Assembly: GCF_900110965.1 (NCBI RefSeq)
Contig: NZ_FOFO01000016.1
Coordinates: forward strand, 1-64,000
Direction: 5' to 3'
Source of the DNA: Ectothiorhodospira magna
Lineage (GTDB): Bacteria > Pseudomonadota > Gammaproteobacteria > Ectothiorhodospirales > Ectothiorhodospiraceae
Length of the DNA stretch: 64,000 bases
The translations under genes and the position numbers were made by a program. Position 1 is the first letter of the stretch. Each line of letters begins with the position of its first letter. A model generated the notes under the pieces. That model searched no databases. It saw only the letters and a program-made list of their open reading frames with translations, and was not told where the DNA came from. Shown piece after piece: positions 1 through 8,931 of the stretch.

Positions 1-172
1 CAGTTTCTTGATGTCGTGTTTGGCGCTCAACGACTGGCCGTGGTGTTGGTAGCGATGGGATATGATGCGAAGGCCGGTGTTATAGACAAAGCGCACCGCG
101 CCGAACTGGCAGTTCAGAAATGCCGCCTGTTCGGTCGTGGGGTAGATGCGTAATCTTTGTGGCCTTCAGCAT
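1..172 (-). pseudogene. tnpB: TnpB (IS200/IS605 family) N-terminal fragment, frameshifted
   Basis: Reading leftwards from an ATG at 172-170, the first codons give MLKATKI. One extra base at position 151 then breaks the frame, and the intact frame resumes at 150 with RIYPTTEQAAFLNCQFGAVR and continues through VYNTGLRIISHRYQHHG to the window edge. This is the N-terminal helix-turn-helix region of TnpB, the RNA-guided nuclease of IS200/IS605 elements. Without the frame change the ATG frame stops after about 30 codons, and no alternative start lies upstream in the intact frame. A divergent tnpA remnant 57 bp away fits the IS605 layout. Only the 5' end is visible, so the state of the nuclease domain is unknown. 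The identification is strong; that the copy is dead is inferred from the frameshift and the broken partner. Confidence 0.85.
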
Positions 173-228
173 GTCAGTGCTCGCTGCTACAATAGCCATA
201 GATTAATAGCTATAACGGGGGATTTCAA

Positions 229-315
229 GTGAGTGCGGATGCAGTCTACCGACGAGGGCGGCACAGCGTCACAACGTTGAAAGCCTATGTTCAGGGGCAG
301 AAGACACAAAAATAG
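229..315 (+). pseudogene. tnpA: TnpA (IS200/IS605 Y1 transposase) N-terminal remnant
   Basis: A GTG-initiated 28-codon frame begins with a sequence containing VYRRGRHSVTTLKAYV, which resembles the start of Y1 transposases of the IS200/IS605 family. After about 21 residues the similarity ends and the frame closes with QGQKTQK and a stop. The catalytic HUH motif and Tyr are absent, so this is a fragment. It is divergent from the tnpB fragment, as in IS605-type elements. The breakpoint near base 290 joins the remnant to a hairpin and terminator region that does not look like transposon sequence. The assignment rests on a short match, hence moderate confidence. Confidence 0.6.
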
Positions 316-378
316 GGCCGCTTGCGCGGCCCCCGCTGACCTCCCCGCCCGAGTGGGCGAGGGTTCACGCGGGTTTTT
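315..378 (+). terminator. Hairpin plus strong Rho-independent terminator; possible short sRNA
   Basis: Bases 315-321 (GGGCCGC) pair with 326-332 around a TTGC loop. Next, 332-373 folds into one long hairpin: CCCGC (332-336) with GCGGG (369-373), TGA with TCA, and inner CGCCC (346-350) with GGGCG (355-359). It ends in five T residues (374-378). No gene upstream on this strand obviously needs it except the broken tnpA. It shares CCCGCTGACCTCCC and, further on, GGTTCACGC with the candidate sRNA between polA and engB. It could therefore be a terminator left by a deletion or a short relative of that RNA. On the minus strand the first hairpin is followed by a T-rich run, so it may also stop leftward transcripts. 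Confidence 0.65.
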
Positions 379-409
379 GCTGAATCACCATGCCGGACGG
401 GAGGACATC

Positions 410-1438
410 ATGCAATACAGAACGCTGGGCACCTCGGACATCCAGGTCAGCCTGCTCTGCCTGGGCACCATGACCTGGGGCGAACAGAACACCGAAGCCG
501 AGGCCTACAGCCAACTGGACATGGCCGTGGATCACGGCATCAACTTCATCGACACCGCCGAACTCTACCCGGTACCCCCCAGGGCCGAGACCCAGGGGCG
601 CACCGAAACCTATCTGGGCAACTGGCTGGCCCGGCGAGGGCGCCGGGACGATCTGGTGATCGCCACCAAGGCCGCCGGTCCCGGACTGGAGCATATCCGC
701 GGCGGCCCCAGACTCGACCGCGCTCACCTGGAGCAGGCCCTGCACGACAGCCTCCAGCGCCTGCAGACCGATTACGTGGACCTGTACCAGATCCACTGGC
801 CCATGCGCAGCACCAACTACTTCGGCAAGCTGGGCTACGAGCATCAGCCGGAAGCCGATGACACCCCCATCGTCGAAACCCTGGCGGTACTGGGGGACAT
901 GGTCAAGGCCGGCAAGGTACGCACCATCGGCATCTCCAACGAGACCCCCTGGGGCCTGATGGCATATCTGCGCGTGGCCGAGGGCCAGAATCTGCCTCGC
1001 ATCGTGTCCATCCAGAACCCCTACAACCTGCTCAACCGCAGTTTTGAAGTGGGGCTGGCGGAAATGGCCCACCGGGAACAGGTGGGTCTGCTGGCCTATT
1101 CCCCCATGGCCTTCGGTGCCCTGAGCGGCAAATACCTGGAATCCCCCCCCGCCGATGGCCGCCTGACCCTGTTCTCCCGCTTCTCCCGCTACTCCGGGGA
1201 CACCGGCGTGGCCGCCACCCGCGCCTATGTGGAAATCGCCCGGCGCCACGGACTGTCACCGGCCCAAATGGCCCTGGCCTTCGTTAACAGCCGCAGCTTT
1301 TTGACCAGCAACATCATCGGCGCCACCCGGCTGGAACAACTGGAAGAGAACATCGCCAGCCTGGAGATCACATTGAGCCAAGCCGTCCTGGAGGAGATCG
1401 AATCGGTGCATCAGCGCCACACCATCCCCTGCCCATGA
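410..1438 (+). CDS. tas: Tas-type NADP(H)-dependent aldo-keto reductase
   Basis: Encodes 342 residues, close to E. coli Tas (346). It has the aldo-keto reductase TIM barrel and the catalytic tetrad Asp48 (FIDTAELYP), Tyr53, Lys87 (IATKAAG) and His129 (QIHWP). The late motif GATRLEQLEENI is typical of the NADPH-binding end of the fold. The family reduces aldehydes and ketones in the cytoplasm; the physiological substrate of Tas is not settled. The start at 410 is chosen because a GGGAGG-like ribosome site lies just upstream and MQYRTLGTSDIQVS matches the family start. A longer in-frame extension to 287 would cross the terminator hairpin. The redoxin gene follows after 24 bp, probably in one transcript. 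Confidence 0.93.
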   Translation: MQYRTLGTSDIQVSLLCLGTMTWGEQNTEAEAYSQLDMAVDHGINFIDTAELYPVPPRAETQGRTETYLGNWLARRGRRDDLVIATKAAGPGLEHIRGGPRLDRAHLEQALHDSLQRLQTDYVDLYQIHWPMRSTNYFGKLGYEHQPEADDTPIVETLAVLGDMVKAGKVRTIGISNETPWGLMAYLRVAEGQNLPRIVSIQNPYNLLNRSFEVGLAEMAHREQVGLLAYSPMAFGALSGKYLESPPADGRLTLFSRFSRYSGDTGVAATRAYVEIARRHGLSPAQMALAFVNSRSFLTSNIIGATRLEQLEENIASLEITLSQAVLEEIESVHQRHTIPCP

Positions 1439-1462
1439 CCCCATCACGAGGACAAAGCCACC

Positions 1463-2020
1463 ATGGCAAGAACCGAATCAAACATGCTGGAACTGGGCAC
1501 CCAGGCCCCGGCATTCAGCCTGCCCGACCCGAGCACCGGCAAGCGGGTGTCCCTGGATGACTTTCCCGATGCGAAGGGCTATGTCATCGCCTTCATCTGC
1601 AATCACTGCCCCTTCGTGCAGCTGATCCGGCACGAGTTCGCCCGTTTTGGCCGCGCCTATACGGAAAAGGGGCTGGCGGTCATCGCCATCAATGCCAATG
1701 ATGTGGACAATTACCCGGAAGACAGCCCGGAAAAGATGAAGGACGAGGCCCGTCGTTTCGGCTACACCTTCCCCTACCTGTTCGACGAGACCCAGGAAGT
1801 GGCCAGGGCCTATGACGCTGCCTGCACGCCGGACTTCTATCTGTTCGACGGGGATCGGCGGCTGTTCTACCGGGGGCAGTTCGATGCTTCCCGGCCCGGC
1901 AGCGACATCCCGGTCACCGGCGCTGACCTGCGGGCCGCCGCCGACGCCCTGCTGGCGGGGCAGCCGGCGCCCCAGGACCAGACACCCAGCCTGGGCTGCA
2001 ACATCAAGTGGAAGTCATAG
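1463..2020 (+). CDS. Redoxin-fold thiol-disulfide protein (thioredoxin/AhpC-TSA superfamily)
   Basis: Encodes 185 residues with the start of an AhpC/TSA-like domain (LGTQAPAFSLPD) and a CNHCPF motif with Cys46 and Cys49, a CxxC active site on the thioredoxin fold. No signal peptide is seen, so it should act in the cytoplasm, probably reducing disulfides or peroxides; the partner is unknown. A conserved CTPDFYLFD segment supplies the cis-Pro loop, and the protein ends in SLGCNIKWKS, with a third Cys typical of this group. It sits 24 bp behind tas, so the two may be co-expressed redox functions. Met8 is an alternative start. The specific subfamily name is not established. Confidence 0.85.
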   Translation: MARTESNMLELGTQAPAFSLPDPSTGKRVSLDDFPDAKGYVIAFICNHCPFVQLIRHEFARFGRAYTEKGLAVIAINANDVDNYPEDSPEKMKDEARRFGYTFPYLFDETQEVARAYDAACTPDFYLFDGDRRLFYRGQFDASRPGSDIPVTGADLRAAADALLAGQPAPQDQTPSLGCNIKWKS

Positions 2021-2031
2021 CCTGACACGCC

Positions 2032-2061
2032 GCCCTTCTCCCCCGGTCGGGGGAGAAGGGC
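2032..2061. terminator. Perfect 13-bp palindrome between convergent genes
   Basis: Arms 2032-2044 and 2049-2061 are exact inverse complements (GCCCTTCTCCCCC) around a GGTC loop. It lies between the ends of the redoxin gene (+) and the amidohydrolase gene (-), so it can serve as a bidirectional transcription end. There is no clear T-run. A related C/G-rich palindrome lies between gatB and the moeB-like gene (55697-55719), which suggests a dispersed palindromic repeat. Confidence 0.6.
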
Positions 2062-2077
2062 CAGGGCTGGCGCACCG

Positions 2078-3007
2078 TCACGGCCCGATCAGGGCATCCA
2101 CGTGCACACAGGCCGACCGCCCCAGGGACGACAGGGCATAGCCCCCCTCCAGGCAGGACACCACCCGCCCTTCCCCATGGCGCAGGGCGATCTCCCTCAG
2201 CTTGCGGGTCACCCAGGCATAGTCGTCCTCGATCAGCATGAAATCCGCCATATCCTCCTCCCGATGGGCATCAAAACCGGCGGAAATCATCATCAGCTGA
2301 GGCCGGAAGGCCTCCAGGGCCGGCAGCCAGTGTTCCGCCACCGCTTCGCGGAATTCCGTCCCGGTGGTCCCTCTGGCCAGCGGCACGCCGACGATATGGT
2401 CGGTATCTACCTCCGTGCCGGTAAAGGGATAGAAGGGATGCTGAAACGTGGAACAGAAGATCACCCGCGGCTCGTTACGGAAGATCTCCTCCGTGCCGTT
2501 GCCGTGATGCACATCGAAATCCACCACGGCCACCCGCTCCAGCCCATGCCGTTCCAGAGCATGGGCAGCCCCCACTGCAATATTATTGAAAATGCAAAAC
2601 CCCATGGCCCTGGCCCGCTCTGCATGGTGGCCTGGGGGGCGCACACTGCAGAAGGCCGATTTGGCCTCGCCGCCCATGACCAGGTCCACCGCCAGCACCA
2701 CCGCCCCCGCCGCCCGTCGGGCCGCCTGCAGGGTATGCTCGGTCATCACCGTATCCCCGTCATCCAGACAGACCATCCCGTCGGCACCCGGTGCCGAAGC
2801 TTCCACCCAGTCGATATAATCCTCGGCATGAACCCGCAGCAGCTGATCACGGGTGACCAGGGGAGCATCGTAATGGCGCAGCAACATGCTCAACCCCGAG
2901 GCCAGCATACGGTCGTCGATGGCCGCCAGCCGCTCCGGCACTTCGGGATGATGGGTGGCCACCCGGTGCAGGGTGCAGTCGTAATGGGTAATGAATGCGA
3001 TGGTCAT
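2078..3007 (-). CDS. Histone deacetylase family (class II-like) zinc amidohydrolase
   Basis: Encodes about 309 residues of the HDAC/AcuC/acetylpolyamine amidohydrolase family, which removes acyl groups from amines with Zn. Visible motifs are RPPGHHAE (His127-His128 charge relay), VVDFDVHHGNGT (Zn ligands Asp165 and His167), SAGFDAH (third Zn ligand) and the late CLEGGYAL with the tyrosine. Bacterial members act on acetyl-polyamines or acetyl-lysine; the substrate here cannot be read from sequence. AAGGAG lies nine bases before the ATG at 3007 and only three before an ATG at 3013, so 3007 is preferred. A longer frame reaches 3172 but overlaps the leader of the divergent gene. The divergent neighbour is a protein acetyltransferase-type enzyme, which makes a protein-deacetylation role worth considering. 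Confidence 0.9.
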   Translation of the reverse strand: MTIAFITHYDCTLHRVATHHPEVPERLAAIDDRMLASGLSMLLRHYDAPLVTRDQLLRVHAEDYIDWVEASAPGADGMVCLDDGDTVMTEHTLQAARRAAGAVVLAVDLVMGGEAKSAFCSVRPPGHHAERARAMGFCIFNNIAVGAAHALERHGLERVAVVDFDVHHGNGTEEIFRNEPRVIFCSTFQHPFYPFTGTEVDTDHIVGVPLARGTTGTEFREAVAEHWLPALEAFRPQLMMISAGFDAHREEDMADFMLIEDDYAWVTRKLREIALRHGEGRVVSCLEGGYALSSLGRSACVHVDALIGP

Positions 3008-3195
3008 GGTCATCGGCTCCTTTGTAGTCATGACCATGTTACCCCGAAGCAGTGCAGCAAAAAGAGGCCCGGAGGAAGGGGATGAAAGCGAGGAAGGGAA
3101 TAAAAGCCCTGCTGAATAAACGCTTGTTCCGCACTGCAGCATCTGCCGTACTATACTCGGAAGAACATTCACTCAGAGGTATTGACCGTCGCATC

Positions 3196-5877
3196 ATGGG
3201 ACCACACTTTCTCAGCCGCATCTTCAACCCCCGCAGCGTGGCCGTCATCGGCGCCAGCGAACGGCCCAACGCCCTTGGCACTTTGGTCTTTGGCAACCTT
3301 ATCGACGCTGGCTTCAAGGGTGAACTCTATCCGGTCAATCCCAGGCATGAGACTGTCCAGGGCCGCAAGGCTTACCCGGATGTGGAAGCCATTGGCCGTC
3401 CGGTGGACATGGTGGTGGTGGCCACCCCGGCCCGCACAGTGCCCGGCATCCTGCGTCATTGTGGAGAACACGGCGTTCGCGGGGCTGTGGTCCTGTCCGC
3501 CGGCTTTGCCGAAAGTGGCCGGGTGGGCAAGCGCTTGGAACAGGAAGTGATGGAGATTGCCAAGGAGTACGACCTGCGCCTCATCGGCCCCAACTGCCTG
3601 GGCATCATTCGACCCAGCCGGGGCATGAACGCCACCTTCAGCAAGAACCGGGCCCTGCCCGGCAACCTGGCCCTGGTGTCCCAGTCCGGCGCCATCTGTA
3701 CCGGCATCCTGGACTGGGCGGAAAGCCAGGAAATCGGCTTTTCCGCCGTGGTCTCCATGGGGGATGCCTCGGACGTGGATTTCGGCGACGTGCTGGACTA
3801 CCTGGCCCTGGACCGGGAGACCCGCAGCATCCTGGTCTACGTGGAGGGGGTCCGCAACGCCCGACGCTTCATGAGCGGCCTGCGGGCGGCGGCCCGCATG
3901 AAGCCGGTGATTGTCGTCAAATCTGGCCGCCATGCGGAAGGCTCCCGGGCCGCCATGTCCCATACCGGCGCCCTGGTGGGTGCCGATGATGTGTTTGCTG
4001 CCGCTCTGGAGCGGGCCGGTGCAGTACGGGCCATGACCATCCAGCAGCTGTTCTCCGCGGCCCGCATCCTTTCCAGTGGTTACCGGATCGAAGGCAACCG
4101 GCTGGCCATCGTCACCAACGCGGGCGGCCCGGGGGTCATGGCCACGGACCGGGCGGTGGAACTGGACATCACCATGGCTCAACTCAGTGCCGCCACCATG
4201 GAAAGCCTGAACAAGGCCCTGCCAGCCCAATGGTCCCACGGCAACCCGGTGGACCTGCTGGGGGACGCCGACGCCGAACGCTTCGAGTCCGGCCTTAAGG
4301 CCTGTCTGGATGACGATGGCGTGGACGGCACCATCGTCATGCTCACCCCTCAGGCCATGACCGATCCCCTGGGGGTGGCCCAGGCCATCACACCGTTGAC
4401 CCGCAAGGCTCAAAAACCGGTACTGGCCTGCTGGATGGGCGACAATCAGGTTCGGGCCGCCCGGGAACATTTCACCAAGGAACGCCTGCCCCACTTCACC
4501 ACCCCGGAAGCGTCGGTGGAAGCCTTTGCCTATCTGGCGGCCCACAAGCGCAACCAGCGCCTGCTGCTTCAGGTGCCCAGCCCTCTGTCCGACCGCACCC
4601 GTACCGATGTGCAGGGCGCCCGGCTCATCATCGAAAGCGCCCTGTCGGAAGGTCGAAAGGTGTTGAGCACCATGGAATCCAAGGCCATTTTGTCCGCCTT
4701 TCGCATTCCAGTCACCCAGACCATGCGGGCCAACACCCCCAGTGAAGTCCTGGTGGCCGCCGGCACCGTGGGGTATCCGGTAGCCATGAAGATCGACTCC
4801 CCCGATATCACCCACAAATCCGATGTGCAGGGGGTGCGACTCAACATCGCCAGTGCAGATTCCGTGCGCAGTGCCTTTCAAACCATGATCGATGATGCCC
4901 GGCGCCTGCGCCCCGATGCCCGTATCAATGGGGTCACCATCGAGCGGATGCACAAGAGCACCTATGGCCGGGAACTGATGGTGGGCGTATTGCGGGACCC
5001 GGTGTTCGGCCCGGTGATCAGCTTCGGTGCCGGCGGCACGTCCGTGGAGGTCATCAAGGACCGGGCCGTGGCCCTGCCGCCCCTCAACGAGGTCATCATC
5101 GAGGGCATGATCGCCCGCACCAAGGTGGCCAGACTGCTCAAGGAATTCCGCAACATGCCGGCGGTGGACGACGAGGCCCTGGAGCAGGTGCTGCTGCGGG
5201 TGTCGGAGATGGTCTGTGAACTGCCAGAGATTCAGGACATGGACATCAACCCCCTGATCGCCGACGAACGGGGACTGGCGGCGGTGGATGCCCGCATCTC
5301 CGTGGACTATCCGCCGTCGATGCCGGACCGCTACGCCCACATGGCCATCCACCCCTACCCCGCCCATCTGGTGAACAACTGGCAACTGCCGGACGGCATC
5401 AATCTGACCATTCGTCCCATCCGGCCAGAAGACGCCAGGATCGAGCAGGAGTTCGTGCGCAACCTCTCACCGGAGGCGCGCTACTTCCGTTTCATGCAGG
5501 CGGTGCATGAGCTGACCCCCCACATGCTGGTGCGCTTCACCCAGATCGACTACGACCGGGAGATGGCCCTGATCGCGGTGCGTGAACAGCCGGACGGCTC
5601 GGAACTGCAGATTGCCGTGGCCCGCTACACCGCCAACCCGGACCAGCAGAGCTGCGAATTCGGCCTGGTGGTGGCGGACGAATGGCAGGGCCGGGGCATT
5701 GGTTCTCACCTGATGAACGAACTCATGGACGTGGCCCGCTCCCGGGGCCTGCGCACCATGGAGGGCGAGGTACTGACCCAGAACACCAACATGATCGCCC
5801 TCATGCACCGGCTGGGCTTCACCTCCCGCAACAGCACCGAGGATGACGGCATCAAGGTGGTGAGCAAGCGGCTCTGA
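3196..5877 (+). CDS. pat: Pat/PatZ-type NDP-forming acyl-CoA synthetase fused to GNAT acetyltransferase
   Basis: Encodes 893 residues. Domains in order: CoA-binding Rossmann domain (about 1-130, SVAVIGASERPN), ligase CoA domains (about 140-450), ATP-grasp domain (about 480-690, with TSVEVIKDR near its end) and a C-terminal GNAT domain with acetyl-CoA loop QGRGIG. The layout matches E. coli PatZ (886 residues), which acetylates lysines, including on acetyl-CoA synthetase. Unlike E. coli PatZ, it keeps a His in MSHTGALVG (His256), aligned with the phospho-His of active NDP-forming ligases, so ligase activity is possible. The ATG at 3196 fits the homologous start; upstream codons are poor. Divergent from the deacetylase-like gene, so an acetylation/deacetylation pair is plausible. 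Confidence 0.9.
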   Translation: MGPHFLSRIFNPRSVAVIGASERPNALGTLVFGNLIDAGFKGELYPVNPRHETVQGRKAYPDVEAIGRPVDMVVVATPARTVPGILRHCGEHGVRGAVVLSAGFAESGRVGKRLEQEVMEIAKEYDLRLIGPNCLGIIRPSRGMNATFSKNRALPGNLALVSQSGAICTGILDWAESQEIGFSAVVSMGDASDVDFGDVLDYLALDRETRSILVYVEGVRNARRFMSGLRAAARMKPVIVVKSGRHAEGSRAAMSHTGALVGADDVFAAALERAGAVRAMTIQQLFSAARILSSGYRIEGNRLAIVTNAGGPGVMATDRAVELDITMAQLSAATMESLNKALPAQWSHGNPVDLLGDADAERFESGLKACLDDDGVDGTIVMLTPQAMTDPLGVAQAITPLTRKAQKPVLACWMGDNQVRAAREHFTKERLPHFTTPEASVEAFAYLAAHKRNQRLLLQVPSPLSDRTRTDVQGARLIIESALSEGRKVLSTMESKAILSAFRIPVTQTMRANTPSEVLVAAGTVGYPVAMKIDSPDITHKSDVQGVRLNIASADSVRSAFQTMIDDARRLRPDARINGVTIERMHKSTYGRELMVGVLRDPVFGPVISFGAGGTSVEVIKDRAVALPPLNEVIIEGMIARTKVARLLKEFRNMPAVDDEALEQVLLRVSEMVCELPEIQDMDINPLIADERGLAAVDARISVDYPPSMPDRYAHMAIHPYPAHLVNNWQLPDGINLTIRPIRPEDARIEQEFVRNLSPEARYFRFMQAVHELTPHMLVRFTQIDYDREMALIAVREQPDGSELQIAVARYTANPDQQSCEFGLVVADEWQGRGIGSHLMNELMDVARSRGLRTMEGEVLTQNTNMIALMHRLGFTSRNSTEDDGIKVVSKRL

Positions 5878-5901
5878 CCTCACCAGGCCGGGCCGCCCGC
5901 G

Positions 5902-8900
5902 TCAGCGACCAAACAGGATGGCATAGAACAGGGGTACCGCCAGCAGGGTCAGCAGGGCGGCCAGGGCCAGGCCAAACATGATGGCGATGGCCATGGGCGC
6001 CCAGAACGGACCGGACAGGGCCAGGGGGATCATGCCCAGCACCGTGGTCAGGGCCGCCAGCATCACCGGCCGGACGCGGCTCACCGCCGCCTCCACCAGG
6101 GCTTGACGGGTATCCGCTGCCCGCTCCATCTCCAGGTCGATCTGCTCCACCATCACGATGGCATTCTTGATGATCATGCCCGACAGGCTCATCACCCCCA
6201 GCAGGGCCATGAAACCAAAGGGCTGCTGCAGCAACAACAGGCCGGCGCTGACCCCCACCACCCCCAGGGGCACGGTCAGCAGGATGATCAGGGAACGGCG
6301 ATAGCTGTTGAACTGAGCCATGAGCACCAGCGCCATCAGACCCAGCACCACCGGCACCGGCTGCAGAACCCCCCGCTGGGCCTCGGCGGACTTGGCCGCC
6401 TCCCCGTCCCAGTCCAGGCGATATCCCACCGGCAACGGCAGATCCGCCACCACGCGGGCCAGATCCCGCACCACCTCATGGGCGGTGACGCCGGGCACCA
6501 GATCCATCTGCAGGGTCAGTGCCCGCTCCCGGTCCAGACGCCAGATCACCGCATCGTCCCAGACCAGGGAAACATCCGCCACCTGCAACAACGGCACCGG
6601 GCGGTTTCCCTGCTCCGGCCAGATCACCATGGTCTCCACCCGGGTGGGATCGGTACGCTCCTCCAGGGGGAAACGCCATACGATGGGGATGCGTTTGTCG
6701 TCTTCCAGGTAGACGCCGATGGCCTGGCCGGCAAAGGCGGTGGCCAGGGCCTCGGCCACGGCGGCGCTGGTGACATTGGCGCGCCTGGCCCGTTCCTGGT
6801 CCACCTGAACCTGGATTTGCGGGGTTCTATCCCGCCAGTTGGGGTGGATATGGGCCACCCGGGGATCGGCCCGCAGCCGGGTTGAAGCCTCCTCTGCCAG
6901 TGCCCGCAACACTTCCCGGTCCGGCCCCAGGATACGCAGCATCACCGGATAGCGCACCGGATCGCCCAACTGCATGGGCCGCACCCGGGGTTGTGCATCG
7001 GGAAACCCCTCCCGCACAAAATCCAGGGTCCGGGCCATCATCGGCTCCAGATCCCCGACCTCATGCAAATTGACCAGGATCTGACCAAATGCGGGATTGG
7101 GGCTTTCCGGCAGCATGGGCAGATAGAAACGGGGGGTACCCTCGCCGATGAAAGCGGTCACCGTCGCCACTTCCTCCCGGGCACCCAGCCAGCTTTCGAT
7201 GGCCGCCATGTCGGCGGCGGTATGGGTGATCCGGCTGCCCTCGGGCAACCAGTAATCCACCATGAACTGGGCCCGCTGCGCCGGCGGGAAGAAGATCTGC
7301 GGCACCAGCATGAAACCCAGCACCGCCACGATCAAAAGGCCCACGAAGGTGGCCACCGCCGTGCGCCGCCAGACCAGTACCCCGCGGAGCAGGGTGCGAA
7401 ACCCGCCGTACAGCCGTCCCCCATAGGGGTCCTGCCCTTCGCCGCTGGCGCTCACCTTCATCCAGCGATGGCACATCACCGGAGTCACCGTGATGGCCAG
7501 CACCCAGCTCAGCAACAGACTAAAACCCACCACCCAGAACAGGGAACGGGTGAATTCCCCGGTGGCGGTATGGGTCAGGGCGATGGGGGAGAAGGCCAGC
7601 ACCGCGATCAGGGTGGCGGAGAGCAGCGGCCAGGCCGTCTCGGCCACCGCCTCCCGGGCCGCCTCCAGACGATCCAGGCCCCGTTGCATCTTCACATAGG
7701 TGAGTTCCGCCACCACGATGGCGTTGTCCACCATCATGCCCAGCACGATCACCAGCGCCCCCAGGGACACCCGATGCAGGTCGATGCCGGTGATCCACAT
7801 GGCGATGAAGGTGGCCAGGATGGTGAACGGCACCCCGGAACCCACGATCAGCCCGGTGCGCAGCCCCAGAGAAATCAGCAACACGGCAATGACGATCACC
7901 ACCGCCATCACCAGATTGACCATGAATGCGTTGATTGCCGTGCGCACCTCCCGGGGCTGGTCGGCGATGACACCGAAGGCCATGCCCACCGGCAGGCCGC
8001 GGGTGATCTCGTCCAGGCGTTCGTTCACCAGACGGCCCAGGTCCACCACGTTCACCCCCGAGGTGGGCACGATGCCGATGGCCAGGGCCGGGGCGCCATC
8101 ATGGCGCAGCAGGGCCTCGGGGGGATCGGCAAACCCCCGGCGCACCTCGGCAAAATCCCGCAGATAGACCAGATTGCCGGTGACCGGGCTGCGGATGGCC
8201 AGATCCCGGATCTGCTCCAGGGACTCGAACACCCCGCTGGCGAAGATCCGCACCTGCCGGGGCCCCAGTTCCACGAACCCGGCCGGGGCCACCACGTTCT
8301 GACGGTTCAGGGCCTGCACCACCAGATGGGGGGTCAGACCCATCTCGGCGATCTTGTCCCGGGAGGTTTCCACGAACACCCGTTCCCCCTGGGCACCGAA
8401 GATCTCCACCTTGGCCACCCCCGGCACCCGCAACAACTCACGGCGCACGGTATCGGTGATGCGATCCAGATCGTCGTACCCGTACCCTTCCCCGGTGAGG
8501 GACAGCAGCATGGCAAACACATCCCCATACTCGTCATCCACAAAGGGACCGACGACCCCCTCCGGCAAGCGCAGCGCCGCCTCGTTGACCTTGTGGCGCA
8601 ATTCATCCCAGATCTGGCGCAACTGGTCGGGGCCATGGCGCTCCTGGATGTCCACGAAGATCACCGATACCCCGTCCCGACTGTAGGACTCCACCTGCTC
8701 CAGCGAACCCATCTGCTGAATCTTGAGTTCGATGCGCTCGGTCACCTCCTGTTCCACCCGCACCGCCCGGGCACCGGGATATTCGGTGTAGACCACCGCG
8801 GTGCGTACCGTGAACTCAGGGTCTTCCAGTTGCCCCAGCTGGGTATAGGCAACGATGCCCACCAGCACCAGCAGCGCCACCACGAAACCCACGAAACGGC

Positions 8901-8931
8901 CATTGGCGATGGCCCAGACAGCGGCGTTCAT
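5902..8931 (-). CDS. RND-family efflux permease (AcrB-like)
   Basis: Encodes 1009 residues with the duplicated 2 x 6 transmembrane RND layout: a first membrane span near 12-32, two large periplasmic loops, and hydrophobic blocks at about 330-530 and 840-1005. TM4 carries GMMVDNAIVVAE, where AcrB has a two-Asp motif; only the first acidic residue is kept here. The permease would export hydrophobic compounds or cations with proton uptake, working as a trimer with an adaptor and an outer-membrane channel. Its ATG overlaps the stop of the adaptor gene (ATGA, 8928-8931), so the two are translationally coupled. No TolC-type gene or local regulator is in the window. Substrate unknown. Confidence 0.92.
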   Translation of the reverse strand: MNAAVWAIANGRFVGFVVALLVLVGIVAYTQLGQLEDPEFTVRTAVVYTEYPGARAVRVEQEVTERIELKIQQMGSLEQVESYSRDGVSVIFVDIQERHGPDQLRQIWDELRHKVNEAALRLPEGVVGPFVDDEYGDVFAMLLSLTGEGYGYDDLDRITDTVRRELLRVPGVAKVEIFGAQGERVFVETSRDKIAEMGLTPHLVVQALNRQNVVAPAGFVELGPRQVRIFASGVFESLEQIRDLAIRSPVTGNLVYLRDFAEVRRGFADPPEALLRHDGAPALAIGIVPTSGVNVVDLGRLVNERLDEITRGLPVGMAFGVIADQPREVRTAINAFMVNLVMAVVIVIAVLLISLGLRTGLIVGSGVPFTILATFIAMWITGIDLHRVSLGALVIVLGMMVDNAIVVAELTYVKMQRGLDRLEAAREAVAETAWPLLSATLIAVLAFSPIALTHTATGEFTRSLFWVVGFSLLLSWVLAITVTPVMCHRWMKVSASGEGQDPYGGRLYGGFRTLLRGVLVWRRTAVATFVGLLIVAVLGFMLVPQIFFPPAQRAQFMVDYWLPEGSRITHTAADMAAIESWLGAREEVATVTAFIGEGTPRFYLPMLPESPNPAFGQILVNLHEVGDLEPMMARTLDFVREGFPDAQPRVRPMQLGDPVRYPVMLRILGPDREVLRALAEEASTRLRADPRVAHIHPNWRDRTPQIQVQVDQERARRANVTSAAVAEALATAFAGQAIGVYLEDDKRIPIVWRFPLEERTDPTRVETMVIWPEQGNRPVPLLQVADVSLVWDDAVIWRLDRERALTLQMDLVPGVTAHEVVRDLARVVADLPLPVGYRLDWDGEAAKSAEAQRGVLQPVPVVLGLMALVLMAQFNSYRRSLIILLTVPLGVVGVSAGLLLLQQPFGFMALLGVMSLSGMIIKNAIVMVEQIDLEMERAADTRQALVEAAVSRVRPVMLAALTTVLGMIPLALSGPFWAPMAIAIMFGLALAALLTLLAVPLFYAILFGR

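Noticed and set aside
2102-3085. 327-codon frame antisense to the HDAC-like gene
   Set aside because: The opposite strand carries all catalytic HDAC motifs; this frame has none.
3169-5385. 738-codon open frame antisense to pat
   Set aside because: Low-complexity His/Gly/Gln-rich product, no domain, explained by GC-rich codon use of the real gene on the other strand.
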